A DNA stretch of 64,000 nucleotides from Tropicimonas isoalkanivorans (GTDB taxonomy: Bacteria > Pseudomonadota > Alphaproteobacteria > Rhodobacterales > Rhodobacteraceae). Below, piece by piece: positions 29,894-39,110 of the stretch; the first letter of the stretch is position 1; every line of letters begins with the position of its first letter. The DNA lies in the NCBI RefSeq assembly GCF_900112335.1, contig NZ_FOLG01000005.1:124001-188000 (forward strand). The letters run 5' to 3'. Below the pieces are notes generated by a model, which did no database searches, was not told where the DNA came from, and worked only from the letters and a program-made list of their open reading frames with translations. A program made the translations under genes and the position numbers.

Positions 29894-30253
29894 ATGCAAA
29901 ACGTCATCCTGATCGTCCACCTGATCCTGGCCCTGAGCCTGATCGGCATCGTGTTGCTGCAGCGCTCCGAAGGGGGTGGGCTCGGAATGGGCGGCGGCGG
30001 GGTCATGACCGGCCGCGCGGCAGCGACCGCCCTGGGCAAGATCACCTGGTTGCTGGCCATCGGCTTCATCGTCACGTCCATGACGCTGACAATCCTCGCC
30101 GCGGCGAATTCCGAGAATACCTCGGTCGTCGACAGGCTTACCTCGCAACCGGCGCCTGCGGAAACGTCTGAACCGGCGCCCGCGTCCGACGACAACCTGC
30201 TGCCCCCCGCACCGGAGGGAGACGCCCCGCTCGTGCCGCGGGCCGCCGAGTGA
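29894..30253 (+). CDS. secG: Protein translocase subunit SecG
   Basis: A 119-residue inner-membrane subunit of SecYEG. Two hydrophobic helices (ILIVHLILALSLIGIVLLQ and TWLLAIGFIVTSMTLTILA) flank the conserved loop RSEGGGLGMGGGG. A Pro/Ala/Glu-rich tail extends the C-terminus, common in this group. It is followed by pyrG, a linkage often seen in alphaproteobacteria. Confidence 0.94.
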   Translation: MQNVILIVHLILALSLIGIVLLQRSEGGGLGMGGGGVMTGRAAATALGKITWLLAIGFIVTSMTLTILAAANSENTSVVDRLTSQPAPAETSEPAPASDDNLLPPAPEGDAPLVPRAAE

Positions 30254-30299
30254 GGTGCGGCGGAGAAGCTACAAGGCCTTGCATATCCACAGGTTTCGA

Positions 30300-30323
30300 C
30301 AACAGCATCTAGAGGTGCTGTTG
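30300..30323 (+). terminator. Hairpin after secG
   Basis: CAACAGCA and TGCTGTTG form an 8-bp stem around TCTAGAGG. No U-run follows, so it may be a weak terminator, an RNA-processing hairpin or an attenuator-like element ahead of pyrG. Confidence 0.35.
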
Positions 30324-30364
30324 CTTCATCGCGGCGAATCCTTTAGACTCTGAGTCCCGTGATG

Positions 30365-30382
30365 GTGCGTTCGCGAACGCAC
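30365..30382. promoter_or_regulatory. Perfect 18-bp palindrome upstream of pyrG
   Basis: GTGCGTTCGCGAACGCAC reads the same on both strands, 68 bp before the pyrG start. It could be an operator for a dimeric regulator or form a hairpin in the pyrG leader. No regulator is known to me for this exact sequence. Confidence 0.45.
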
Positions 30383-30450
30383 ATCTGCTGCTGAAACAGC
30401 CGATTCCCCCGGTACGGGAATCCGCAAAATATCACGGGGGTCGGCCGCAC

Positions 30451-32094
30451 ATGGCACGGTTCATCTTCATCACCGGCGGCGTGGTGTCGTCCTTGGGCAA
30501 GGGGCTGGCGTCCGCCGCTCTTGGTGCGTTGTTGCAGGCGCGCGGGTTCTCCGTCCGGCTGCGCAAGCTTGATCCGTACCTGAACGTCGATCCCGGCACG
30601 ATGAGCCCGTTCGAACACGGCGAGGTCTTCGTCACCGACGATGGCGCGGAAACCGACCTGGACCTCGGCCACTACGAGCGGTTCACCGGCGTGGCGGCGC
30701 GCAGCACCGACTCGGTCTCCTCCGGGCGCATCTATTCGAACGTGTTGGAAAAAGAGCGCCGCGGCGACTACCTCGGCAAGACGATCCAGGTGATTCCGCA
30801 CGTCACGAACGAGATCAAGGACTTCATCGCCATCGGCGAGGACGAGGTCGATTTCATGCTCTGCGAGATCGGCGGCACCGTGGGCGACATTGAGGGCCTG
30901 CCGTTCTTCGAGGCGATCCGCCAGTTCGCGCAGGACAAGGCGCGCGGCCAGTGCATCTTCATGCACCTGACCCTGCTGCCCTTCATCAAGGCGTCCGGCG
31001 AGCTGAAGACCAAGCCCACGCAGCACTCGGTCAAGGAACTGCGCTCCATCGGCTTGGCGCCGGACCTGCTGGTCTGCCGCTCCGAGATGCCGATTCCGCA
31101 GAAGGAGCGCGACAAGCTGGCGCTGTTCTGCAACGTTCGCCCGGAGGCAGTGATCGCCGCGCAGGATCTGAAGTCGATTTACGACGCGCCACTTGCCTAC
31201 CACCGCGAGGGCCTGGACCAGGCAGTGCTGGATGCGTTCAACATCAGCCCCGCGCCACGCCCGAACCTGGCCCGGTGGGAAGACGTCTCCGACCGCATTC
31301 ACAACTCCGACGGCGAGGTCCGTGTGGCCATCGTCGGCAAGTACACGCAACTCGAAGACGCCTACAAATCCATCGCCGAGGCGCTGACCCATGGCGGCAT
31401 GGCCAACCGTGTGAAGGTGCGGGCCGAGTGGATCGACGCCGAGATCTTCGAAAAGGAAGACCCGGTTCCGCATCTGGAGCCCTTCCACGCGATCATCGTT
31501 CCCGGCGGCTTCGGCGAGCGGGGCACCGAGGGCAAGATCCGCGCTGCGGAATTCGCCCGGACCCGAAAGGTGCCCTACCTGGGCATCTGTCTCGGGATGC
31601 AGATGGCGGTGATCGAAGCCGCGCGGCACCTGACCGAGCTGACCGACGCCGGCTCCGAGGAGTTCGACCACGAGGCCGGCAAGAAGCGGTTCACGCCGGT
31701 TGTCTATCACCTGAAGGAATGGGTGCAGGGCAACGCCAAGGTGGAGCGCAAGGTGGACGACGACAAGGGCGGCACGATGCGGCTTGGCTCCTACGATGCG
31801 GTGCTGACCCCCGGCAGCCGGGTCGCGGAAATATATGGCAGGACCGATATCGAGGAGCGCCACCGGCACCGCTACGAGGTCGACATCCGCTACAAGGACC
31901 TGCTGGAGCAGAAGGGGCTGAAATTCTCCGGCATGTCGCCGGACGGCCGCCTGCCCGAAATCGTCGAGGTGCCGGACCACCCCTGGTTCATCGGCGTCCA
32001 GTTCCACCCGGAGTTGAAGTCCAAGCCCTTCGCCCCGCACCCCCTGTTCCGCGACTTCATCCGCGCGGCCAAGGACAACAGCCGCCTCGTCTGA
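30451..32094 (+). CDS. pyrG: CTP synthase
   Basis: A 547-residue enzyme that aminates UTP to CTP using glutamine. The N-terminal synthase domain shows [20 protein letters not shown] (P-loop) and [16 protein letters not shown]. The C-terminal class I glutamine amidotransferase domain shows PGGFGERG, the nucleophile Cys in YLGICLGMQ, and FHPELKSKP with the catalytic His and Glu. Full length. It is preceded by a 197-bp region with two inverted repeats. Confidence 0.98.
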   Translation: MARFIFITGGVVSSLGKGLASAALGALLQARGFSVRLRKLDPYLNVDPGTMSPFEHGEVFVTDDGAETDLDLGHYERFTGVAARSTDSVSSGRIYSNVLEKERRGDYLGKTIQVIPHVTNEIKDFIAIGEDEVDFMLCEIGGTVGDIEGLPFFEAIRQFAQDKARGQCIFMHLTLLPFIKASGELKTKPTQHSVKELRSIGLAPDLLVCRSEMPIPQKERDKLALFCNVRPEAVIAAQDLKSIYDAPLAYHREGLDQAVLDAFNISPAPRPNLARWEDVSDRIHNSDGEVRVAIVGKYTQLEDAYKSIAEALTHGGMANRVKVRAEWIDAEIFEKEDPVPHLEPFHAIIVPGGFGERGTEGKIRAAEFARTRKVPYLGICLGMQMAVIEAARHLTELTDAGSEEFDHEAGKKRFTPVVYHLKEWVQGNAKVERKVDDDKGGTMRLGSYDAVLTPGSRVAEIYGRTDIEERHRHRYEVDIRYKDLLEQKGLKFSGMSPDGRLPEIVEVPDHPWFIGVQFHPELKSKPFAPHPLFRDFIRAAKDNSRLV

Positions 32095-32212
32095 CCGCGC
32101 CATCGGAGCAAACACCTTTCGCCTTGCCGCCGGGGAATGATCTCGGCGGCGGCCATAGCCTTTGCCAACGGCGCGCCTCGGGAGTAGCGTTTTATCGTTG
32201 GGGAGGAAGACG

Positions 32213-32518
32213 ATGCTCAAGGGATACTGGGTCGCGCATGTCGACGTGAAGGATCAGGCGGCCTTCGAGGAATACAAGGCCGCCGCGGCGAAGCCTTTCG
32301 CCCGCTACGGCGCAAGGTTCCTCGTGCGGGCCGGGCAGTACGACGTCCGCGAGGGATCGCTGCATCCCCGTACCGTCGTGATCGAGTTTCCGACCTTCGC
32401 CGACGCGCTGGCCTGCTACGACGATCCTGACCACCTCGCCGCCAAGGCGATCCGCGATCCGATTGCCTCTGGCGACCTCGTGATCGTCGAAGGCTACAAC
32501 GATCAGCGCGACGGTTAG
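32213..32518 (+). CDS. DUF1330 family protein
   Basis: A 101-residue small soluble protein of the dimeric alpha/beta-barrel type. MLKGYWVAHVDVKDQAAFEEYK, ARFLVRAGQYDVREG and VVIEFPTFADALACYDDP are typical DUF1330 blocks. GGGAGGAAG precedes the ATG. Function unknown. A 42-bp gap separates it from the next gene, so it may head the TerB pair. Confidence 0.9.
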   Translation: MLKGYWVAHVDVKDQAAFEEYKAAAAKPFARYGARFLVRAGQYDVREGSLHPRTVVIEFPTFADALACYDDPDHLAAKAIRDPIASGDLVIVEGYNDQRDG

Positions 32519-32560
32519 TGGAGGCTTGATGGCGCCCCCGCTGTTGTGCATATGGGGCCG

Positions 32561-33022
32561 ATGTTCACCGACCTTCTGAATCGCCTCTTTGCGTCCGACG
32601 AGACGCCGCTTCCCGAACTCGACGGCCGCCACGCGATGGCGGGCATGCTCGTTCGCATGGCCAAGCTCGACAACCTCTATGCGGTGGAGGAAATTCAGCG
32701 CATCGACCGGATCCTCGGCGCATCCTACGGGCTGAACCCGGTAGAAGCCGCGCGCCTGCGGGCCGAGGCCGAGAAGTTGGAGGCGCAGGCCCCCGAAGAC
32801 GGCCGGTTTGCCACCGCGGTGCGGGACCGGCTGGACCGTGCCCACCGGGAAGCCGTTCTGGTGGCCATGTGGCGCATCGCCCTTGCCGACGGAACCGGCA
32901 CGCAGACCGAGTTCGCCTATCTGGAGCGGGCGGCCGCGCGGCTCGGGCTGGACGGGGACGCGGCGGTTCGCGCCCGCATGGCGGCGGCCGGTGCCGAGCC
33001 GCTCGAGGACAGTGCCCCCTGA
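32561..33022 (+). CDS. TerB-like (tellurite resistance TerB domain) protein, copy 1
   Basis: A 153-residue all-helical protein of the TerB/DjlA superfamily. Key blocks are HAMAGMLVRMAKLDNLYAVEE, IDRILGASYGLNP and WRIALADGTGTQTEFAYLE; acidic residues in the paired helices would bind a metal. The ATG at 32561 is chosen because the product MFTDLLNRLF aligns with the start of the downstream paralog; an earlier in-frame ATG would add five residues. It forms a tandem pair with the next gene, sharing the order of motifs over the whole length. Confidence 0.88.
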   Translation: MFTDLLNRLFASDETPLPELDGRHAMAGMLVRMAKLDNLYAVEEIQRIDRILGASYGLNPVEAARLRAEAEKLEAQAPEDGRFATAVRDRLDRAHREAVLVAMWRIALADGTGTQTEFAYLERAAARLGLDGDAAVRARMAAAGAEPLEDSAP

Positions 33023-33079
33023 CCCGCTACCGCGTGGTCCGTATTGGACGCCGTCCGCGAACGCGCCTATATCTCTGAC

Positions 33080-33520
33080 ATGTTTGCCGATCTCCTGCGC
33101 CGACTCACGGACCCGACACCGCAGACGCTGCCCGATCCGGACGCCCGACTGGCGCTGACGGCCCTTCTGGTGCGCGTTGCCCGCTCCGATGGCGACTATG
33201 CCGAGGCGGAGGTGGCCCGGATCGACCGGATCGTCGCCCACCGCTACAGCCTGTCTCCCTTCGAGGCCGCGCGTCTGCGTACGGAGGCCGAGACGCTGGA
33301 GGCTGAGGCGCCCGACACCGTGCGCTTCACCCGCGCGATCAAGGATGCGGTTCCCTACGAACACCGCACGGCCGTCGTGGAGGCGCTCTGGGCCGTTGTT
33401 CTCGCCGACGGCGTTCGGGACGACGAGGAGGATGCGCTGATCCGTCTCGTGGCCAACCTGCTCGGCATCAACGATCGGGACAGCGCGCTGGCGCGGCAGC
33501 GCGTCGAATCAAAGGACTGA
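33080..33520 (+). CDS. TerB-like protein, copy 2
   Basis: A 146-residue paralog of the preceding gene. MFADLLRRLTD, LLVRVARSDGDYAEAEVARIDRI and ALWAVVLADGVRDDEEDALI match the same helices. Here the second metal motif keeps D-G-x-x-x-x-E-E better than in copy 1. The pair probably arose by tandem duplication. The stop is one base before the next ATG, so it is likely cotranscribed with the PhnD-like gene. Confidence 0.88.
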   Translation: MFADLLRRLTDPTPQTLPDPDARLALTALLVRVARSDGDYAEAEVARIDRIVAHRYSLSPFEAARLRTEAETLEAEAPDTVRFTRAIKDAVPYEHRTAVVEALWAVVLADGVRDDEEDALIRLVANLLGINDRDSALARQRVESKD

Positions 33521-33521
33521 C

Positions 33522-34271
33522 ATGTTCGCAGCCTTGCCGATGTACGATCACCCGGGCGTCCGGGTGGCGACGGACGCGTTCTGGGCAGAGGTGCGGGACC
33601 GCCTCAGGGCAACCGGCATAGCCGCGCCCGACAGCCTGACGCGGAGCGACGACCTGTTTGCCCAATGGCGCAGCCGGGACCTGTTGCTCGGCCAGGTCTG
33701 CGGCCTGCCATTCCGGACCGAGATGCATGAAAAGGTCACGCTGCTCGGCGCCATCGACTACGACCTGCCGGACACGCCGCCGGGATACTATCACTCGCAT
33801 TTCGTCGCCCGGAAGAATGACGCCCGCGGGACGCTGGCGGAGTTCGAGGGCGCCCTGCTGGCCTTTAACGAGGCCGCCTCCCATTCCGGCTGGGCCACGG
33901 CGGCCTTCGCCCCGGTTCGGTTCCGCCTTGGCCCGGAGACCGGAAGTCACCGCGAAAGCGTCCGCGCTGTTGCCGAGGGCCGCGTGGACATCGCCGCGAT
34001 CGACGCGATCAGCTGGCGCCTGCTCGCGGCCCATACCGACCTGACCGACGGCTTGAAGATCGTCGGCCGTAGCGCCGCCTCCCCCGGACAGGCGCTCATC
34101 ACCGCGTTCCCGGAGGCGGCCCCTGCCTTGCGCGCCGCCATCGCCGAGGGAATCGCCCACCTCGCGCCGGAGCATCGCGCCGCCCTCGGCATGGCCGGAC
34201 TCGTGGCGCTAACGCCGGAGGAATACCTCGCCGTTCCCAATCCGCCCACTCCGGAGGCATATGGCGCATGA
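33522..34271 (+). CDS. PhnD-like substrate-binding protein without signal peptide
   Basis: A 249-residue protein of the phosphate/phosphonate ABC binding-protein fold. Supporting motifs are GYYHSHFVARKNDARGTLAEFEG, FNEAASHSGWA and VDIAAIDAISWRLLAAH. The N-terminus MFAALPMYDHPGV begins directly with the first beta strand, so no export signal is present and the protein should be cytoplasmic. Neighbouring transport genes for phosphonate are absent. It may have become a cytoplasmic sensor or ligand-binding protein. Confidence 0.85.
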   Translation: MFAALPMYDHPGVRVATDAFWAEVRDRLRATGIAAPDSLTRSDDLFAQWRSRDLLLGQVCGLPFRTEMHEKVTLLGAIDYDLPDTPPGYYHSHFVARKNDARGTLAEFEGALLAFNEAASHSGWATAAFAPVRFRLGPETGSHRESVRAVAEGRVDIAAIDAISWRLLAAHTDLTDGLKIVGRSAASPGQALITAFPEAAPALRAAIAEGIAHLAPEHRAALGMAGLVALTPEEYLAVPNPPTPEAYGA

Positions 34272-34379
34272 GTACCCTGATTGGAGAGCGTCCCGCAGGG
34301 TCAATCTGCCTTTCCGCGTTGCATTTGCCTCCTAATTGCGCCCTACTCCGCCACTGACACCAACAACTGCGACCGACAC

Positions 34380-35159
34380 GTGACCCAGACCCAACCGCCC
34401 GTCATCGAGATCCACGACCTGCACAAGGCCTATGGCGCACTCGAAGTCCTGAAGGGCGTGGACATGGTTGCCGAGAAAGGCGAGGTCGTGTCGCTCATCG
34501 GCTCCTCCGGCTCCGGCAAATCGACGCTCCTGCGCTGCGCAAACCTTTTGGAGGACAGCCAGCAGGGCGAGATCCGCTTCGAAGGGGAGCCGGTCAAGTG
34601 GCATGGCACGGGCATGTCCCGCCGCCCGGGCGACCGCAAGCAGCTTATCCGCATCCGCACGAACCTCTCCATGGTCTTCCAGCAGTTCAACCTCTGGGCG
34701 CATATGACCATCCTCGAAAACGTGGTCGAGGCGCCGATCACCGTGCTCAAGCGCAACCGGCACGAAGTGGAGGCGCTCGGCCGCGACCTGCTGGCCAAGG
34801 TCGGCATCGGCGACAAGTGCGACGCCTATCCCGCCCAGCTGTCCGGCGGCCAGCAACAGCGCGCGGCGATTGCCCGGGCGCTGGCGATGGAGCCGAAGGC
34901 GCTGCTGTTCGACGAGCCCACCTCCGCGCTCGACCCTGAGCTTGAGCAGGAGGTCGTGAAGGTCATCAAGCAACTGGCCCAGGAGGGCCGGACGATGCTT
35001 CTGGTGACCCACGACATGCGGCTCGCCGCCGACGTCTCGGACCACGTCGTCTTCCTCCACCGAGGGAAGATCGAGGAGGAGGGTCCGCCCGAAACGCTTT
35101 TCGGCAGTCCACAAACGGACCGCCTGCGACAGTTCCTGTCGCATTCGCAGGGCCACTGA
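34380..35159 (+). CDS. Amino acid/amine ABC transporter ATP-binding protein
   Basis: A 259-residue ATPase of the polar-amino-acid (HisP/GlnQ) type. Walker A GSSGSGKST, Q-loop VFQQFNLW, signature LSGGQQQR, Walker B LLFDEP and H-loop VTHD are intact. The start is a GTG at 34380-34382; the ATG further upstream would add an unrelated stretch. It heads an operon with a binding protein, two permeases, a glutamine-synthetase-like ligase and a glutamine amidotransferase, so uptake and first metabolic steps are coupled. Confidence 0.95.
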   Translation: MTQTQPPVIEIHDLHKAYGALEVLKGVDMVAEKGEVVSLIGSSGSGKSTLLRCANLLEDSQQGEIRFEGEPVKWHGTGMSRRPGDRKQLIRIRTNLSMVFQQFNLWAHMTILENVVEAPITVLKRNRHEVEALGRDLLAKVGIGDKCDAYPAQLSGGQQQRAAIARALAMEPKALLFDEPTSALDPELEQEVVKVIKQLAQEGRTMLLVTHDMRLAADVSDHVVFLHRGKIEEEGPPETLFGSPQTDRLRQFLSHSQGH

Positions 35160-35206
35160 AAGCCCTCAAAAAACACAAAAAACTCAGTCAACCGGGAGTT
35201 CACCAA

Positions 35207-35929
35207 ATGAAGAGACTGATCCTTTCCACCGCCGCCTTGGCACTTACCACCGGGTTCGCGATGGCGCAGGATGTGGTGCGTATGGGCACCGAGGGCGCCT
35301 ACCCTCCGTACAACTTCATCAACGACAGCGGCGAGGTCGACGGCTTCGAGCGCGAAGTGGGCGACGAGCTGTGCAAGCGGGCCGAACTGACCTGCGAGTG
35401 GGTGACCAACGACTGGGATTCCATCATCCCCAACCTGACCTCGGGCAACTACGACACGATCATCGCCGGCATGTCGATCACCGACGAGCGCGACCAGGTG
35501 ATCGACTTCACGCAGCCCTACTTCCCGCCGGATCCCTCGATCTACGTGGCCGCGTCCGAGGACGTCGATCTTGAGGGCGGCGTGGTCGCCGCGCAAACCG
35601 GCACCATTCAGGCCAGCCACGTCGCCTCGACCGGCGCGACACTTGTGGAATTCGCCACGCCCGACGAAACCGTCGCCGCCGTCCGCAACGGCGAAGTCGA
35701 TGCGGCTCTGGCCGACAAGGGCTTTCTCCTGCCGATCGCGAACGCCGAGTCGGATCTCTACGTCGTCTCCGACGACGTCTACCTGGGCGACGGCATCGGC
35801 GTCGGCGTGCGGGAGAGCGATGCCGAGCTGAAGGAAAAGCTCGACGCGGCCATCACCTCCATGAAGGAAGACGGCTCGCTCAACACGCTGATCGAGAAAT
35901 GGTTCGAAGGCATGAAGGGCCCGTACTGA
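35207..35929 (+). CDS. Periplasmic substrate-binding protein of the amino acid/amine ABC transporter
   Basis: A 240-residue protein with a signal peptide (MKRLILSTAALALTTGFAMA). The mature protein belongs to the SBP family 3 class: GTEGAYPPYNF, GFEREVGDELCKRA, WDSIIPNLTSGNYDTIIAGMSIT and RDQVIDFTQPYF. Two cysteines (Cys near 65 and 72) may form a disulfide. The ligand is probably a basic or polar amino acid or amine; the lack of a family-specific motif prevents more precision. Confidence 0.95.
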   Translation: MKRLILSTAALALTTGFAMAQDVVRMGTEGAYPPYNFINDSGEVDGFEREVGDELCKRAELTCEWVTNDWDSIIPNLTSGNYDTIIAGMSITDERDQVIDFTQPYFPPDPSIYVAASEDVDLEGGVVAAQTGTIQASHVASTGATLVEFATPDETVAAVRNGEVDAALADKGFLLPIANAESDLYVVSDDVYLGDGIGVGVRESDAELKEKLDAAITSMKEDGSLNTLIEKWFEGMKGPY

Positions 35930-35972
35930 TCCATGATATTGCGCGGCCCCTCGCGGGCCGCGCGCTACTCAG

Positions 35973-36851
35973 ATGTTCGCGTCCTGCGCCGATCCCTCAT
36001 CGCTTGAAGGCCTCGCCTGGCTTGCCTGTTACCTGACCAACGGCAAGCACTTGCTGTTCTATGGCTCGTTTGGAACGGTGCTGCTTTTGCTGGCGGTCAC
36101 AGCGCCTGTCTCGCTCGCCTTCGGCTTCGCAGGGGCCATGGCCTCCCGGTCCCGGTTTCTGCCGCTCGCCTGGGCCGGCAAGATCTATACCTCGGTCGTG
36201 CGCGGCGTGCCGGATATCGTCTTCTTCCTGTTCTTCGTGATTGCGCTCGACCAGGGCATAGAGTGGCTGCGGCACCAGGCGCTCTGCCCTGGCTGGACGG
36301 AGCCGGTGCGGCAGGGCAGCGACTTCATCGTCTGCCCCGAAGCCAAGATGCCCCTCTCGACCGCGCCGCAGACGGTGCATGAGATCTACAATTTCAGCCT
36401 CGCCGTCGTCACCTTCGCCATCGTCTTCGGCGCCTTCGCGGCGAACGTGCTCTACGGCGCAATGAACGCCGTGCCGCGGGCGCAGCTCGAGACCGCCCAC
36501 GCCTACGGCATGAACGACCGGCAGACCTTCTGGCGGATCCTGGTGCCGCAGATGTGGGTCTATGCGCTGCCGGGTCTCGGCAACCTCTGGATGATCCTCA
36601 TCAAGGCCACGCCGCTGCTGTTCCTCCTCGGCGTGCGCGACATCGTCTACTGGGCGCGAGAGCTCGGCGGGTCAAAGACGGCCATCTACGCCTACCCCCA
36701 CCCGGACTGGCGGCTCTACTACTTCCTGTTCCTGCTGGTCTTCTACCTCGCCTTCACGCGGGTCTCGGAGATCGTTTTCGAACGGCTCAGCCGCAAGCTC
36801 TCCCACGGGCAGGCCACCGCGGCCGGCGAAGCACAAAGGCGCCAGGCATGA
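35973..36851 (+). CDS. ABC transporter permease, HisM/HisQ type (1)
   Basis: A 292-residue inner-membrane protein. Hydrophobic segments are near 28-50, 70-95, 145-165, 190-220 and 245-265. The cytoplasmic EAA-like loop is AHAYGMNDRQTFWRILVPQ. A periplasmic loop between segments two and three holds two cysteines (LCPGW, IVCPEA). It overlaps the next permease gene by four bases (ATGA). Confidence 0.94.
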   Translation: MFASCADPSSLEGLAWLACYLTNGKHLLFYGSFGTVLLLLAVTAPVSLAFGFAGAMASRSRFLPLAWAGKIYTSVVRGVPDIVFFLFFVIALDQGIEWLRHQALCPGWTEPVRQGSDFIVCPEAKMPLSTAPQTVHEIYNFSLAVVTFAIVFGAFAANVLYGAMNAVPRAQLETAHAYGMNDRQTFWRILVPQMWVYALPGLGNLWMILIKATPLLFLLGVRDIVYWARELGGSKTAIYAYPHPDWRLYYFLFLLVFYLAFTRVSEIVFERLSRKLSHGQATAAGEAQRRQA

Positions 36852-37687
36852 GCTGCTGGGAAACTTTCAGCGCCTACGCCTTCCGTTCCCTCGGCATCGG
36901 CGAGCGGCTCCTGCCCAAGGCGGACATTACGCTCTGCGAGCAGGTGGTGCTCATCGGCTCCGGGCTGATCTGGAACATCTACTTTGCGGCCTTCGCGCTC
37001 CTGCTGGGCTTCTTCCTCGCAACCGCCCTCGCGGTGGCCAAGGACACGCCCTCGCCGTGGGTGCGCAAGCCCGCGGAGTGGTTCATCTTCCTCTTCCGCG
37101 GCTCGCCGCTCTTCATCCAGTTCTTCCTCGCCTACGAGGCCTTCGTCCTGCTGCCCAAGGCGGGGATCGAGTTCACCCTCTTCGGCATCGAGTTTGGCGC
37201 CACGACCCGCTGGCTCACCCGCGCTTGGCTAGGCGCGACGATCGTGCTGTTCCTGAACACCGCCGCCTATACGGGCGAGATCTTCTATGGCGCGCTCCGC
37301 TCTATCCCCAAGGGCGATCTGGAGGCGGCGGACGCCTACGGCCTGACGGGCTGGCACAAGTTCCGCCGCGTCGTCTGGCCCACCATGCTCCGCCTCGCGT
37401 GGCCGGCCTATACCAACGAGGCGATCTTTCTGTTTCACGCCACGACGCTGGTGTTCTTTTCCGGCTTTCCGGCTTGGAAACAGATGGGCGACGCGCTCTA
37501 CTATGCGAATTATTTCGCGGACGCGACGTTCAACCCCTTCATCCCCTACCCGATCGTGGCAGGCTTCTTCGTGTGCATGACGCTCGTGATCATTTCCCTG
37601 TTCGGGGCGATCAACAAGCGCCTCAACCGGCACCTGCCACAGGCCCGGCGCAGGAAGATCGCCTTGCGCCTGAACCTGATCCGGTAG
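36848..37687 (+). CDS. ABC transporter permease, HisM/HisQ type (2)
   Basis: A 279-residue partner permease. It has five or so hydrophobic segments and the EAA loop ADAYGLTGWHKFRRVVWPT. The stretch FIFLFRGSPLFIQFFLAYE is typical of HisM/ArtM-type subunits. With the previous gene it would form the heterodimeric channel. The ATG overlaps the stop of the first permease, and GTG of the next gene follows 24 bases after its own stop. Confidence 0.95.
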   Translation: MSCWETFSAYAFRSLGIGERLLPKADITLCEQVVLIGSGLIWNIYFAAFALLLGFFLATALAVAKDTPSPWVRKPAEWFIFLFRGSPLFIQFFLAYEAFVLLPKAGIEFTLFGIEFGATTRWLTRAWLGATIVLFLNTAAYTGEIFYGALRSIPKGDLEAADAYGLTGWHKFRRVVWPTMLRLAWPAYTNEAIFLFHATTLVFFSGFPAWKQMGDALYYANYFADATFNPFIPYPIVAGFFVCMTLVIISLFGAINKRLNRHLPQARRRKIALRLNLIR

Positions 37688-37711
37688 CGTGATCCTTTCT
37701 CGGAGACGACA

Positions 37712-39067
37712 GTGATACGCGACCAACTGCTCATGAAGAATTGGCTTCGGAAGAATCCGAACGTCACCGCGATCCGCGTGGCGGCAGCGGACCTGAACGG
37801 CCAGCCGCGCGGCAAACGGGTGCCCGTGCGCTTCGCCGACAAGGTGATCGAGGGCGGCACGCGCTTCCCCATGTCCGTGCTGAACCTCGACATCTGGGGC
37901 GAAGACATCGACGACAGCCCGCTCGTTCTGGCCACCGGCGACCGCGACGGCGTTCTGGAGCCGACCGAACGCGGGTTCATGCCGATGCCATGGCTGGACA
38001 CCCCGACCGGCCTGCTGCCGATCTGGATGTTCCACGAGGACGGCCGCCCCTACGACGGCGACCCCCGGCACGCGCTGGCCAGCGTGGTCGCCCGCTATGC
38101 CGAACGCGGGCTGACCCCCGTGGTCGCCGTCGAACTGGAGTTCTTCCTGATCGACGACAGCGGCAAGCAACTCCGCGTTCCGGCCTCTCCGCGCACCGGC
38201 AAGCGGCGGATGATGGGCGAGATCCTGTCGTTGCGTGCGCTCGACGTCTTCGACCGGTTCTTCACCGAGCTTTATGACGCCTGCGAAGCGATGGACATTC
38301 CGGCCGACACCGCCATTTCGGAATCCGGCATCGGGCAGTTCGAGATCAACCTGATCCACCAGGAGGACGCCCTGCGCGCCGCCGACGACGCGTGGCTCTT
38401 CAAGATGCTGGTGAAGGGGCTCGCCCGCCGCCACGGCTTCGCCGCGAGCTTCATGGCCAAGCCTTACGACGATTACGCGGGGTCCGGCCTGCACATGCAC
38501 TTCTCCGTGCTGGACAAGAACGGCGCCAACATCTTCGACGACGGCACTGACCGGGGCAGCAACCTTTTGTTGCACGCCGTGGATGGCTGCCTGAAGGCGA
38601 TGCCGGGCAGCACGCTCGTCTTTGCTCCGCACGCGAACAGCTACGAACGGATGGTGCCGGGCGCCCACGCCCCCACGGGCATCGGTTGGGCCTACGAGAA
38701 CCGCACCGTCGCCGTGCGCGTCCCGAGCGGCGATCACCGGGCGCGCCGGATCGAGCATCGGCTCTCGGGCGGGGACGTGAACCCTTACCTGACCATCGCG
38801 GCAGTTCTGGGCGCCGCGCTCAACGGGATCGAGGACGGCCAGATGCCGCCGAAGCCGATCACCGGCAACGCCTACACGCTGGATCTCCCGAAGATCCCGA
38901 CGGATTGGAAAAGCGCCATCGACGCCTTCGAAAGCTGCGAAGAGACGGCGCGGATCTTTGCGCCGGACCTCATTCGCAACTATGTCATGACGAAGCGACA
39001 GGAATTGCACTACATGGCGGAGACCTCCAAGGAAGAGCAGACGGACCTTTACCTGGACACCGTCTGA
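37712..39067 (+). CDS. Glutamine synthetase family protein (gamma-glutamyl amine/polyamine ligase-like)
   Basis: A 451-residue ATP-dependent ligase of the GS superfamily. Conserved elements include VAVELEFFLIDD (metal Glu), SESGIGQFEINL, GSGLHMHFSV, NRTVAVRVPSG and RIEHRLSGGDVNPYL. It lacks the adenylylation loop of GlnA. Its place between an ABC amine/amino acid transporter and a class I amidotransferase suggests gamma-glutamylation of an amine as in the Puu pathway, not ammonia assimilation. The start is a GTG at 37712 with GGAG nearby; an ATG seven codons in (LLMKNW) is an alternative. Confidence 0.88.
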   Translation: MIRDQLLMKNWLRKNPNVTAIRVAAADLNGQPRGKRVPVRFADKVIEGGTRFPMSVLNLDIWGEDIDDSPLVLATGDRDGVLEPTERGFMPMPWLDTPTGLLPIWMFHEDGRPYDGDPRHALASVVARYAERGLTPVVAVELEFFLIDDSGKQLRVPASPRTGKRRMMGEILSLRALDVFDRFFTELYDACEAMDIPADTAISESGIGQFEINLIHQEDALRAADDAWLFKMLVKGLARRHGFAASFMAKPYDDYAGSGLHMHFSVLDKNGANIFDDGTDRGSNLLLHAVDGCLKAMPGSTLVFAPHANSYERMVPGAHAPTGIGWAYENRTVAVRVPSGDHRARRIEHRLSGGDVNPYLTIAAVLGAALNGIEDGQMPPKPITGNAYTLDLPKIPTDWKSAIDAFESCEETARIFAPDLIRNYVMTKRQELHYMAETSKEEQTDLYLDTV

Positions 39068-39110
39068 GCGCCCCAAACCACACCCGCCAATTCGGAGACC
39101 GACGACCGCA

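Noticed and set aside
30343-32220. A 625-codon minus-strand frame opposite pyrG
   Set aside because: It mirrors pyrG codon structure and has no family motifs; pyrG is complete.
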